Assembly (NCBI GenBank): GCA_017545665.1
Contig: JAFWKQ010000006.1
Coordinates: 1 to 60,258 of the forward strand
Direction: 5' to 3'
Origin: Atopobiaceae bacterium
GTDB taxonomy: Bacteria; Actinomycetota; Coriobacteriia; Coriobacteriales; Atopobiaceae
DNA length: 60,258 nt
How positions within the stretch are numbered: the stretch's first letter is position 1; every line of letters begins with the position of its first letter. Made by a program: the position numbers and the translations under genes. Under the pieces are notes generated by a model. The model worked only from the letters and a program-made list of their open reading frames with translations, did not search any database and was not told the origin of the DNA. Positions 12,276-21,254 of the stretch are shown here, one piece after another.

Positions 12276-12795
12276 GCCTCGTGATGCAGGTGAAGTGCTC
12301 GGTGCGAAGCAGACCCCCTATTCGACAAGGGACGTCTTCTTTGGTGTGATGGTAGCGAAACCCGCACTTCTCTAGCACTCGCTTGGACTTCTCGTTGCCA
12401 TCGAAGTAACCGCCCCATATCCTCTGAAGTTCGAGGTCCTTGAAGCCGTGACGCATGATTTCGCGTGTGGCTTCGGGAATAAGCCCTTGTCCCCAGTAGG
12501 GAACCCCAATCCAGTAGCCAATCTCGGCCTCGGTGTTGGGAAGGCCGATGTTGCTGGCCGCCCCCACCATGAGTCCGATGCTGCCTACCGGATGGCCGAC
12601 TGACTTTGGTACGACCGCATAGTTCTCGGATGCCGAGAGAACGTCACGTATGGTCTGGCGACTCTCTTTGACGCTGGTATGTGCTGGCCAGCCGGTAATG
12701 GGGCCAACGTTAGGGTGACTCGCATAGCGATAGAGGTCCTCGGCGTCCTCTTCCGTCCAGGGCCGCAGTACGAGTCGCTCGGTTTCGCGTGTCAT
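12250..12795 (-). CDS. GNAT-family N-acetyltransferase (RimJ/RimL type)
   Basis: A 181-residue acetyl-CoA-dependent transferase of the Acetyltransf_3 group. Seen: RLVLRPWTEEDAEDLY at the start, IGYWIGVPYWGQGLIPEA (the acetyl-CoA-binding region) and NEKSKRVLEKCGFRY near the end. The acceptor is unknown; relatives acetylate protein N-termini or antibiotics. GGGAGG sets ATG 12795, and the start overlaps the stop of the upstream FAD gene in ATGA, so translation is coupled. The last eight or nine codons (HEWRKADK) are made of repeat-family DNA, so the original C-terminus has probably been replaced. Confidence 0.85.
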   Translation of the reverse strand: MTRETERLVLRPWTEEDAEDLYRYASHPNVGPITGWPAHTSVKESRQTIRDVLSASENYAVVPKSVGHPVGSIGLMVGAASNIGLPNTEAEIGYWIGVPYWGQGLIPEATREIMRHGFKDLELQRIWGGYFDGNEKSKRVLEKCGFRYHHTKEDVPCRIGGLLRTEHFTCITRHEWRKADK

Positions 12796-14426
12796 GTTCC
12801 CTCCCGTATACGTTGGCAACTGACAATTGCCTCGGCCGTGCGGAGGCCGTCCGTTGCCGCGCTCATGATGCCGCCTGCGTAGCCAGCCCCCTCGCCACAG
12901 GGCCAGAGGCCAGAGGTGCTTACGGATTCCAGGTTCTTTCCGCGAACCACGCGCACCGGAGAGCTCGAGCGCGTCTCCACGCCGGTAATCACAGCGTCCG
13001 TAGCATCGAAGCCGTGCAGCTTACGAGCCATACGCGGTATGGCCTCGCGTAGAGCATCCTGCGCGTAAGCAGGCAATGCGTCTGCGGCCGCATCCCAGGT
13101 AACGCCACGCGGATAGGTGGGGGATACGCGCCCCGCGGCCGTTGACGGAACGCCTTGCAAGAAGTCTCCCACCAGTTGGGCGGGTGCTACGAAGGAGCCG
13201 CCGCCTTGACCGAACGCCATCCGCTCGCATGTGCGCTGAAGCTCCACGCCTGCCAATACGTCAGTGCCAGGCAGGTCCTCGGGAAAGACGTTTGCCAAAA
13301 GGGCGGCGTTTGCGTTTGCTCCGTCGCGTGCGCTCAGGCTCATGCCATTGGTAACCACGCCGCCCTGCTCGCTTGCGGCTGCAACAACGTAGCCTCCCGG
13401 GCACATGCAAAACGAGAAGGCGCTTCTCCCGTTGCGCAGATGCTCTGCGAGCTTATAGGGAGCGGCGCCCAAGGCGGGGTGTCCTGCCGCGCGTCCGTAG
13501 AGCGCGCGGTCGATGTCTTTTTGCAGGTGCTCTATGCGCACTCCCATGGCGAAGGTCTTGCGCTCCATCTCCACGTTGGCGGCGCGTAGCATCTCGAACA
13601 CGTCGCGTGCCGAATGGCCGCAGGCAAGTACCACATCGTCCGCAAAAACGCGCTCTTCTCTGCCGCTCTGCAAAAGACGTACTGCAACCACACGGCCATT
13701 GCGCACCTCAAGTCCTGTCATGCTCGTGCGGTATCGGACCTCTCCGCCAAGCTCTTGTATGCGCGCGACGAGGTTCGTCACCACGTCGGGGAGCACGTCG
13801 CTTCCCACGTGGGGCTTGGCATCCCATAGAATGCGCCGTTGCGCGCCTGCCTTAACCAGCGCCTCCAGTATGAGGCGATGCGCGGGGCTCTTGGTTCCCG
13901 TAGTAAGCTTTCCATCGGAGAAGGTGCCCGCGCCGCCCAGGCCAAACTGTATGTTGCTCTGCGGGTCGAGCGCGCCCGTATTGTTAAAGTGCGCCACCGC
14001 GGCCGTCCGCTGCTCTGCGTCGTCGCCACGCTCCACGAGCAGGGGTTGCAAGCCGGCGCTCGCGAGTGCGAGGGCGCAAAAGAGCCCCGCGCATCCCGCG
14101 CCGACGACTACGGGCCTGGCATCAATAGACAAGGTCGGTGGCTCGGGGAGTCGATAGCCGTTCGTCTCCACCAGCCGTGCGTTGTTGCGGCGATTCCTTA
14201 CGAGCTCGGCCTCGTTGCCGCGTACGGTAATGCGTACGGTAAAAATGAGCACGATTGACGAACGCTTACGCGCGTCAATGGATCTTTTCCGTAGCTCAAG
14301 GTGGTCAATGCGTCCTTCGCGTATGCCCAGCTTACGTGCGACGGCTTTTCGGCATGCCACGAGCTCGCTCTTTTGGGTTCCATCCAAACGCGCAAGAGGG
14401 ATGCGCAGCCCGTTTACCTCTATCAT
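12792..14426 (-). CDS. FAD-dependent dehydrogenase (COG2509-like)
   Basis: A 544-residue flavoprotein. An N-terminal region of about 95 residues is followed by a Rossmann motif VVGAGCAGLFCALALASAG, then NIQFGLGGAGTFSDGKLTTG, CMCPGGYVVAAASE and the C-terminal GEGAGYAGGIMSAATDG FAD-contact segment. These fit the widespread uncharacterised family of single-protein FAD-dependent dehydrogenases; the substrate is unknown. GAGAGGAG precedes ATG 14426. Both ends overlap neighbours in ATGA, placing it in the middle of a coupled three-gene operon. Confidence 0.85.
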   Translation of the reverse strand: MIEVNGLRIPLARLDGTQKSELVACRKAVARKLGIREGRIDHLELRKRSIDARKRSSIVLIFTVRITVRGNEAELVRNRRNNARLVETNGYRLPEPPTLSIDARPVVVGAGCAGLFCALALASAGLQPLLVERGDDAEQRTAAVAHFNNTGALDPQSNIQFGLGGAGTFSDGKLTTGTKSPAHRLILEALVKAGAQRRILWDAKPHVGSDVLPDVVTNLVARIQELGGEVRYRTSMTGLEVRNGRVVAVRLLQSGREERVFADDVVLACGHSARDVFEMLRAANVEMERKTFAMGVRIEHLQKDIDRALYGRAAGHPALGAAPYKLAEHLRNGRSAFSFCMCPGGYVVAAASEQGGVVTNGMSLSARDGANANAALLANVFPEDLPGTDVLAGVELQRTCERMAFGQGGGSFVAPAQLVGDFLQGVPSTAAGRVSPTYPRGVTWDAAADALPAYAQDALREAIPRMARKLHGFDATDAVITGVETRSSSPVRVVRGKNLESVSTSGLWPCGEGAGYAGGIMSAATDGLRTAEAIVSCQRIREGT

Positions 14427-15631
14427 GCGCGACTCCTCTCTGCGGCAGACGCACCTGCGACCATGCCGCTCTTCCACGCCCATGCCAGGTTGTAACCGCC
14501 GCAGGGACCGTCTACGTCGAGCGCCTCTCCACAGGCAAACAGACCAGGAGTGACTGTGGCCTCCAGCGTTGCGGAATCGAACTGCTTCGTCTGCAAGCCG
14601 CCTCGTCGTACCTGGGCTCGCTCGATCTCGGTGGCACCGAGTACGCTATAGCGCAGGTTCTTTGCCATGGAAACTGCGTCGGCGACCGAACCCGTGGCAT
14701 TTGTAAGAGCTTGTGCAACAACAGGATCTAGCAGACCGTCGGGCGTGTGTTCGGAAAGCGAGAGAGCCTTCCTATAGTCGATGCCGGGAAGAAGGTCAAG
14801 AACAAGGTTGTCACCAGGCTGGGCAAAGCGCGATAGGTTGAACACCGCAATGCCCGAAAGACCGTATGCGCGAAAGAGCACCTCTCCGCGTTGATCCGTG
14901 ACTTTTCTGCCGTTGCGCATGAGAGCAATCTGAGCCTGCGCACGCCTGCCATCGAGTTCGCTTAGCCCCAATCCCTCGCAGGCAAGCGGGCAAAGCATTG
15001 GCTCGAAGGGCGTCGATATGAGGCCCATCCCTTCACAGGTGCTGGAGACGCCGCCTCCGGTTGCCACCACAACACATGCTGCGCGCAACGTGGCCTGTTC
15101 TCCGCCTTGCCATTCCTCGGCAAAGGTAACGGCAAACCCCTTTCCGTCGCGTTTGACCTTATGCGTGGTGCGAGCGGGTGCCAATAGAGCGCCCGTTCGC
15201 CGCGCTCGTGCGATGAGTACATTTCGTACGGATGCGGCCTGCCGCGAGAGGGGATAGCAGCGCCCTTCGGACTCCTCTTCCCAAACGAGCCCGCTCTCAA
15301 AAAAGAACGTGCGCACATCGTCGAGCCATGAGTTGCCGGTAGCGTCTGCCACGAAGCGAGGGTCGTTGTAGAGCGAGGGATCAAGCTTGGTGTTAACGAG
15401 GTTGCAGCGACCGTTGCCGGTGGCAAGTATGGTGCGGCCGCAGATGGGAGCGCATTCGAGCACTGCTACGCTGGCGCCTCTCTGTGCTGCCGTGATGGCG
15501 GCTGTGAGTCCAGCAGCTCCTCCGCCTATTATGCATACGTCAGCTGACGAAGGGAGCGTTACCTGCCGCGCATCCTGTAGTTGGGCTGTGCGCAACCTGC
15601 CGCGCGATGCCTTTCGCTCTTTTCGTGCCAT
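14423..15631 (-). CDS. HI0933/BaiN-family flavoprotein oxidoreductase
   Basis: A 402-residue NAD(P)/FAD-dependent oxidoreductase of the HI0933 family. The FAD-binding motif IIGGGAAGLTAAITAAQRG starts near residue 34, followed by the family signature ATGNGRCNLVN and a C-terminal GLFACGEALDVDGPCGGYNLAWA segment. BaiN from gut clostridia, a relative, has been linked to bile-acid dehydroxylation; that role cannot be inferred here. First gene of the coupled trio, with GAGG ahead of ATG. Confidence 0.87.
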   Translation of the reverse strand: MARKERKASRGRLRTAQLQDARQVTLPSSADVCIIGGGAAGLTAAITAAQRGASVAVLECAPICGRTILATGNGRCNLVNTKLDPSLYNDPRFVADATGNSWLDDVRTFFFESGLVWEEESEGRCYPLSRQAASVRNVLIARARRTGALLAPARTTHKVKRDGKGFAVTFAEEWQGGEQATLRAACVVVATGGGVSSTCEGMGLISTPFEPMLCPLACEGLGLSELDGRRAQAQIALMRNGRKVTDQRGEVLFRAYGLSGIAVFNLSRFAQPGDNLVLDLLPGIDYRKALSLSEHTPDGLLDPVVAQALTNATGSVADAVSMAKNLRYSVLGATEIERAQVRRGGLQTKQFDSATLEATVTPGLFACGEALDVDGPCGGYNLAWAWKSGMVAGASAAERSRA

Positions 15632-15710
15632 AGCAATCCTCGTGTTCGCCGTGTTGATGTCTACGTTACCAGTTTGTGAGCGGGAGGTCTCTTAGTTATT
15701 CCGCAGCTCG

Positions 15711-15905
15711 ATTTGCTGGAATTGCGAACTGTGCGGCGATGGATTGCCTTATCTGCTAAGAATGGCCACACTGTGGGCGATTACGGCAAACGTTTGCTCT
15801 GATTAGCCACACTGTGGGCGATTACGGCAAATCCAGCCGCACTGTTCGCGATTCCGGCAAATCCAACCGCACTGTTCGCGATTCCAGCAAACCCTTGCTG
15901 GAATC
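15711..15905. repeat. Array of CACTGTTCGCGATTCCGGCAAA-type repeats
   Basis: The 281-bp gap between two minus-strand genes carries one inverted copy (15711-15736) and four direct copies (15764-15790, 15805-15831, 15836-15861, 15866-15891). Two read GCCACACTGTGGGCGATTAC, two read CCGCACTGTTCGCGATTC, all ending in (G/A)GCAAA. The last copy also forms a perfect 11-bp hairpin GATTCCAGCAA/TTGCTGGAATC with a 4-base loop (15880-15905), directly behind the minus-strand CDF gene. Confidence 0.85.
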
Positions 15906-15912
15906 AACCATA

Positions 15913-17034
15913 CTAATCCGACACGTCGGAATCAATGACGGCCACGAAGGAGTAGTCGGGAAACTCATCGTGCATGCGGTCCACCACACGGTCGCGCACG
16001 GCTGCGCGATCTTCGGACTCGTAAGCTATAACGAGGTCAAACGTCACACCCTTCAGCTTCGTATCCACATAGAGGCCGTGCATTTGCAGTACGTATGGTT
16101 CTTCCTCCACGATTTTTTCAAGTGCGGTGCGAATGGCAAATCCCTGGCTGCCCTCTATGGCATTCGTGGAGTAGATTCCCACGGTATGCAGGATTACCTT
16201 GTGCTTCTCGTACACGATAAGCTGAATGTCGCGTGTTATGCGATCGACCTCGTGCGCGTCGATTGTCTCGTCCACTTCCACATGGATGGAGCCCCAGAGG
16301 CGTTGAGGACCATAGTCATTAAGGATGAGGTCATAGGCGCCCTTCACGCCGTCAACGGTGCACACCGCCTCCTTGACGCCTCGCGCCAAGTCGGCGTCCA
16401 CGCGCGTGCCCAGGACCTTGTCCAGAGCCTCCCTTAGCATTTCGACTCCACTCTTAATAATAACTAGGGAGATAATTGCACCCAGCCAAGCTTCGACGCT
16501 TATGCCAAAGAACAAGTACACCAGCGCTGCCACCAACGTAGAGGCAGAGATGATGGCATCAAAGGTGGCGTCGGCACCGGAAGCGACGAGCGTGTCGGCG
16601 TCAAGTCGCTTGCCGGCAGCCGACACGTAGCGACCGAGTATGAGTTTTACCAGGACGGCGACACCCACGATTGCCAAACCAATCGCATTGTAGTTTGGCG
16701 TCTGCGGCTCGAAGATGCCCTTAACGGACTCCACGAGCGACGAAAGGCCGGCCCAGAGCACGATGCCCGAGACGACCATGGCCGTCAGGTACTCAATCCG
16801 CCCGTATCCATAGGGGTGTTCGCGATTCGCCCCCTTGCTGGCCAACTTGGTGCCTACGATGGTTATGGCCGAACTAGCCGCGTCGCTGAGGTTGTTCACG
16901 GCATCCAGTGTTATGGCTATGGAGTTGGAGAGAAGCCCGACGGCAGCCTTGAAGCCTGCCAACGCTACGTTGGCAATGATGCCAACGATGCTTACCCGAA
17001 TGATTTGTCGGTTGCGGCTCTTCTCGTCTCCCAT
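15913..17034 (-). CDS. Cation diffusion facilitator (CDF) family metal exporter
   Basis: A 373-residue membrane transporter that should exchange Zn, Fe, Mn or Co ions for protons. Residues 10-210 form about six membrane helices with the CDF signature SNSIAITLDAVNNLSD in TM2 and the family's HPYGYGRIEYLTA. The C-terminal cytoplasmic domain (about 215-373) has the ferredoxin-like fold signs (VKGAYDLILNDYGPQRLWGSIHVEVD). The extended C-terminus fits the MMT1/MamM-like Fe/Mn group, but metal identity is not settled by sequence. AAAGGGG lies ahead of ATG. Confidence 0.9.
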   Translation of the reverse strand: MGDEKSRNRQIIRVSIVGIIANVALAGFKAAVGLLSNSIAITLDAVNNLSDAASSAITIVGTKLASKGANREHPYGYGRIEYLTAMVVSGIVLWAGLSSLVESVKGIFEPQTPNYNAIGLAIVGVAVLVKLILGRYVSAAGKRLDADTLVASGADATFDAIISASTLVAALVYLFFGISVEAWLGAIISLVIIKSGVEMLREALDKVLGTRVDADLARGVKEAVCTVDGVKGAYDLILNDYGPQRLWGSIHVEVDETIDAHEVDRITRDIQLIVYEKHKVILHTVGIYSTNAIEGSQGFAIRTALEKIVEEEPYVLQMHGLYVDTKLKGVTFDLVIAYESEDRAAVRDRVVDRMHDEFPDYSFVAVIDSDVSD

Positions 17035-17110
17035 GGCAAATCCCCTTTCCGTTGTCAGCGTTTTCTGCGGAGGAAGTAGGTGCGTGGGGCTTTTGGCCCC
17101 ACGCCATTCG

Positions 17111-17959
17111 CTATTTGGTTATGGCCGCAATCGCCTCGGGCAGTAAGCCGTCGGGAAGGTCGGTTTCGGCGGTGCCCTCGTCGCAGGCCTTGGCAAAGCG
17201 CTCGTCTATGGGCAGCTGCCCCAAAGCGGCGATGCCGTAGCGCTCGGCGGTCGCCGCAAGGCGGCTGGGGCCGTAGGGCTCGACCTTCTCGTTGCAATGT
17301 GGGCAGGTGAAGTAGGCCATGTTCTCCACGAGGCCGAACACGGGCACCTCCATCATGGCGGCCATGTTTACGGCTTTGCCCACCACCATCTGCACAAGGT
17401 CTTGAGGGCTGCTTACGATTACCACGCCGTCGATGGGCAGCGATTGGAATACGGTAAGGGCCACGTCGCCCGTTCCCGGGGGCATGTCAACCAGCAGATA
17501 GTCGAGCTCCTCCCAGTAGGTCTCGGCCCAAAACTGGCGGATGGCACCGGCCAGGATGGGACCGCGCCACAGGACGGGGTCGTCCTCGTGCTCAAGCACG
17601 AGGTTGGCGCTCATCACCTTCATGCCGCCCGCGGTCGTAACCGGCACGATCATGTTGGCCATGCCCATGGCCTTCTGGTCTGCGAGGCCGAACATGCGGG
17701 GGATGGACGGGCCGGTAACGTCGGCATCCAGAATGCCCACCTTGGCGCCGGTGCGGGCGAGCTCACGTGCGAGTATGCCGGTAACGAGCGACTTTCCCAC
17801 GCCGCCCTTGCCCGATACGACGCCGACCACGTGTTTGATGCTGCTGAATTGGTTAAGGTCGAACGACGGTGGCTCCTCTTGCGCGGGGGCGCTTTGGGCG
17901 CTCTGGCTGCGCGCGGCCTCAAACTCGCGGCGGATGGCCTCTTCCTCTTCTGGGGTCAT
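17111..17959 (-). CDS. Mrp/NBP35-type Fe-S cluster carrier ATPase
   Basis: A 282-residue P-loop ATPase of the Mrp/ApbC family, which assembles and delivers [4Fe-4S] clusters. Seen: the deviant Walker A GVVSGKGGVGKS near residue 40, DADVTGPSIPRMFGL, the Walker B-like LLVDMPPGTGDVAL, and the cluster-binding CPHC near residue 215. The N-terminal MIP18-like domain of longer homologues is missing, as in many actinobacterial and archaeal forms. GAGGAAG precedes ATG 17959. It is divergent from uvrA. Confidence 0.92.
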   Translation of the reverse strand: MTPEEEEAIRREFEAARSQSAQSAPAQEEPPSFDLNQFSSIKHVVGVVSGKGGVGKSLVTGILARELARTGAKVGILDADVTGPSIPRMFGLADQKAMGMANMIVPVTTAGGMKVMSANLVLEHEDDPVLWRGPILAGAIRQFWAETYWEELDYLLVDMPPGTGDVALTVFQSLPIDGVVIVSSPQDLVQMVVGKAVNMAAMMEVPVFGLVENMAYFTCPHCNEKVEPYGPSRLAATAERYGIAALGQLPIDERFAKACDEGTAETDLPDGLLPEAIAAITK

Positions 17960-18017
17960 GCTTCCTCTTTTCTCTTAGGTACGACGTGGCTATTCTACCC
18001 GTTATGTGCGTGTCATG

Positions 18018-18057
18018 GGTGTGTCACGGGGACGGGGGCGCTGACACACCGTGTGTC
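18018..18057. repeat. Overlapping palindromes in the mrp-uvrA divergent region
   Basis: GGTGTGTCA (18018-18026) pairs with TGACACACC (18042-18050), and the latter also pairs with GTGTGTCA at 18050-18057 in a 17-base palindrome. The two hairpins are mutually exclusive. They lie within the 263-bp intergenic region that must hold both promoters. Confidence 0.65.
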
Positions 18058-18159
18058 AGGAACGTTTCACTAAACCCCTAGTTTGGGGATGGGCCCCCAA
18101 GTTTCGGACGCTTCTCCCAATTCGAACACGTTTTGCATACCCTGTGATTCTTGCGGTGG

Positions 18160-18171
18160 GAACGCATGTTC
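18160..18171. promoter_or_regulatory. Candidate LexA/SOS box upstream of uvrA
   Basis: GAACGCATGTTC is a perfect GAAC-N4-GTTC palindrome, the form of LexA operators in Gram-positive bacteria, 52 bp upstream of the uvrA start. uvrA is a classic SOS gene, which supports the reading. No clean -35/-10 pair could be fixed around it. Confidence 0.5.
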
Positions 18172-18222
18172 CAGAACACGGACGCTAAACTGTTATTCGA
18201 AATCAGAAAAGTGAGGAGACTC

Positions 18223-21126
18223 ATGGCATCCGAATCCATTGTCATCAAAGGCGCGCGCGAGCATAACTTGCGCGACGTAAACGTATCCATTCCGCGCGAT
18301 GAGCTGGTGGTGATAACCGGACTGTCGGGCTCGGGAAAGTCGAGCCTCGCCTTCGACACCATCTACGCTGAGGGGCAACGACGCTATGTGGAGAGTCTCT
18401 CCAGCTATGCCCGCATGTTCCTGGGCCAGATGGACAAGCCCGACCTCGACTCCATCGACGGCCTCTCGCCCGCGGTCTCCATCGACCAGAAGACCACGAG
18501 TCGCAATCCGCGCTCCACGGTGGGCACGGTAACCGAAATCTACGACTACCTGCGTCTTCTCTACGCCCGCGTGGGCACGCCCCATTGTCCCGAATGCGGT
18601 CGCCCCATCGAGCGGCAAACAACCGATCAGGTGGCCGATAAGGTCTTGGCGCATGCACAGGGACGTCGTGCCCTCGTGCTCGCGCCTGTGGTGCTGGGTC
18701 GCAAGGGCGAGTACACCAAGCTCTTTGAGGATCTGCGTCGCGAGGGCTTTAGCCGCGTGCGCGTGGACGGCGAGGTGCGGGAGCTGGATGGCTCGCAGAT
18801 CCGCCTGCCGAAGACCTACAAGCATTCCATAGAGGTCGTGGTCGACCGCATTGTGGTGCGCGAGACCTCGCTTGGTCGCATTGCGGAGGCCACCGAGACG
18901 GCAACGCGCATGGCCGAGGGTCGTGTGGGCTTTTTGCTCCTGGCCGACCGAAAGGATCCCGAAGGCATTCCCGAGGAGCTGCTGCAGTACTCGCTGGCGC
19001 TTGCCTGTCCGGAGCATGGCCACTCCATAGACGACCTCCAACCGCGAGATTTCTCGTTCAACGCGCCCTATGGCGCTTGTCCCGATTGCGATGGTTTGGG
19101 CACGAGGCGCAGCGTGGATGCGGCGGCGCTCATAGAGGATCCGTCGAAAAGCATCGCAGACGGTGTTTTTGGGAGCTTGTTCGGCAATTCCAACTACTAC
19201 CCGCAGATTCTCGCAGCCGTGTGCAATCACCTTAAGGTGGATGTGCGTACCCCTTGGGCCGATCTTCCCAAACGAGCTAAGGACGCCATCTTGGACGGGT
19301 TGGGCTCAACGAAGATTCGCGTTGACTACCACACGCGTGACGGACGGGAAACCTACTGGTTCACCAAGTTCGCGGGCGTGCGCAACATCCTGTTCGACAA
19401 GTATCAGGAAACCTCGTCCGAAACCATGCGCAAGCATTACGAGAAGTACATCCGAGAGGTGCCTTGCAGCACCTGTCACGGTGCGCGCCTCAAGCCTGAG
19501 TACCTTGCCGTTACGGTGGGGGATAAGAACATCCAAGAGGTCTGCGACCTTTCATGCAAGGATGCCTTGGAATTCTTCGAGGCGCTCGAGCTCACTGATC
19601 GTCAGCAGCTCATCGGTACGGCCATCGTAAAGGAGATAGTGGCGCGCCTGCGCTTTATGGTAAACGTGGGCCTAGACTACCTTACGCTCAGCCGTGCGGC
19701 GGCAACGCTTTCTGGTGGCGAGGCGCAGCGCATTCGTTTGGCCACGCAAATCGGCGCTGGTCTTATGGGTGTTCTCTACATCCTGGACGAGCCCTCCATA
19801 GGCCTTCACCAGCGTGACAACGACCGTCTTATAGAGACCCTGCGCCGCTTGCGCGACTTAGGCAACACGGTAATCGTGGTGGAGCACGATGAGGATACCA
19901 TCCTGGCCGCGGACAACGTCATAGACATGGGACCCGGTGCGGGGGAGCGAGGCGGCGAGGTCGTGGCGCAAGGCACGCCTGCGCAAATAATGGAGAACCC
20001 TGACTCCCTTACCGGTTCATACCTTAGAGGCGACCGCATGATTGCGCTGCCTCCAAAGCGGAGGAACCCTCGCAGGGGATCCATAAAGATCAACGGTGCC
20101 AAGGCAAACAACCTCAAGAACGTAAACGCACGCATAGAGCTGGGCACCTTCACCGTGGTTACGGGCGTCTCGGGCTCCGGCAAGAGCTCCTTGGTAACCG
20201 ATACCTTGGCACCTGCCCTCACCAACGCCGTCCATCGGTCGCAGCGCGTGGTGGGTCCGTACCGCAAGATCGAGGGCCTTGTGGATGATGACGGCAATAA
20301 GAACATAGACAAGGTCATCGACATCGACCAGAGCCCCATCGGGCGCACGCCCCGTTCGAATCCCGCCACTTACATCGGGCTGTGGGACGATTTGCGCAAG
20401 CTGTTTGCCAGCGTTCCCGAAAGCCGCGCTCGTGGCTACTCGGCAGGGCGTTTCTCGTTCAACGTGAGCGGAGGTCGCTGCGAGGCGTGCAGGGGCGACG
20501 GCCAAATAAAGATCGAGATGAACTTCCTGCCCGACGTATACGTACCATGCGAGGTGTGCGCGGGCAAGCGCTACAACCGTGAGACGCTGGAGATTCATTA
20601 CCACGACAAAACGATATCCGACGTGCTCGACATGACGGTTACCGAGGCCCTCGCGTTCTTTGCCAACATCCCGCGCATAAAGAACAAGCTTCAGACGCTC
20701 TACGACGTGGGGTTGGGATACATACACCTGGGCCAGCCCGCAACAACGCTTTCGGGTGGAGAGGCGCAACGCGTGAAGCTCGCCAAGGAGCTTCATCGCC
20801 AGCAGACGGGCAAGACGTTCTACATCCTGGACGAGCCAACGACGGGACTGCACTTTGAGGATGTGCGTCAGCTGGTAGACGTGTTGCAAAAGCTCGTGGA
20901 TGCCGGAAACACGGTATTGGTTATCGAGCACAATCTTGACGTCATCAAGACGGCTGATCGGGTTCTGGACCTTGGTCCGGAGGGCGGCGACGGTGGCGGT
21001 ACCATCGTTGCGTACGGTACTCCCGAAAAGGTGGCGCAGAACCCAAGCAGCTACACAGGCACCTATCTTGCGCGCGTGCTTGAGCGCGATCGGCAGCGTA
21101 TGGAGGAGCTCGCGCGTGGGGTATGA
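18223..21126 (+). CDS. uvrA: Excinuclease ABC subunit A
   Basis: The damage-recognition ATPase of nucleotide excision repair. 967 residues with two ABC modules: the first Walker A GLSGSGKSSLAF near residue 32 and the second GVSGSGKSSLVTD near 648, and two ABC signatures LSGGEAQRI and LSGGEAQRV. Zinc-module cysteines are seen in CPECG, in the EHGH...CPDC region and in CEACRGDG...CEVCAGKRY. ATG 18223 follows GTGAGGAG; in-frame ATGs upstream lack a site. A candidate LexA box lies in the promoter region. Confidence 0.97.
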   Translation: MASESIVIKGAREHNLRDVNVSIPRDELVVITGLSGSGKSSLAFDTIYAEGQRRYVESLSSYARMFLGQMDKPDLDSIDGLSPAVSIDQKTTSRNPRSTVGTVTEIYDYLRLLYARVGTPHCPECGRPIERQTTDQVADKVLAHAQGRRALVLAPVVLGRKGEYTKLFEDLRREGFSRVRVDGEVRELDGSQIRLPKTYKHSIEVVVDRIVVRETSLGRIAEATETATRMAEGRVGFLLLADRKDPEGIPEELLQYSLALACPEHGHSIDDLQPRDFSFNAPYGACPDCDGLGTRRSVDAAALIEDPSKSIADGVFGSLFGNSNYYPQILAAVCNHLKVDVRTPWADLPKRAKDAILDGLGSTKIRVDYHTRDGRETYWFTKFAGVRNILFDKYQETSSETMRKHYEKYIREVPCSTCHGARLKPEYLAVTVGDKNIQEVCDLSCKDALEFFEALELTDRQQLIGTAIVKEIVARLRFMVNVGLDYLTLSRAAATLSGGEAQRIRLATQIGAGLMGVLYILDEPSIGLHQRDNDRLIETLRRLRDLGNTVIVVEHDEDTILAADNVIDMGPGAGERGGEVVAQGTPAQIMENPDSLTGSYLRGDRMIALPPKRRNPRRGSIKINGAKANNLKNVNARIELGTFTVVTGVSGSGKSSLVTDTLAPALTNAVHRSQRVVGPYRKIEGLVDDDGNKNIDKVIDIDQSPIGRTPRSNPATYIGLWDDLRKLFASVPESRARGYSAGRFSFNVSGGRCEACRGDGQIKIEMNFLPDVYVPCEVCAGKRYNRETLEIHYHDKTISDVLDMTVTEALAFFANIPRIKNKLQTLYDVGLGYIHLGQPATTLSGGEAQRVKLAKELHRQQTGKTFYILDEPTTGLHFEDVRQLVDVLQKLVDAGNTVLVIEHNLDVIKTADRVLDLGPEGGDGGGTIVAYGTPEKVAQNPSSYTGTYLARVLERDRQRMEELARGV

Positions 21127-21254
21127 ACAGCTCTTACAGATTATTGTCAGGCTCATGTAATACTGGTGTGAGGTTGAGTTCTTGACGGTAAAGCGCTATT
21201 CTTTGACGCTGTGGTCGATTCGCAAAAAGATGAGACAAGGGGTGTTCTGTACCC

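Noticed and set aside
15764..15891. Possible CRISPR repeats
   Set aside because: The intervals between copies are only a few to about 14 bases and irregular, so there are no spacers.
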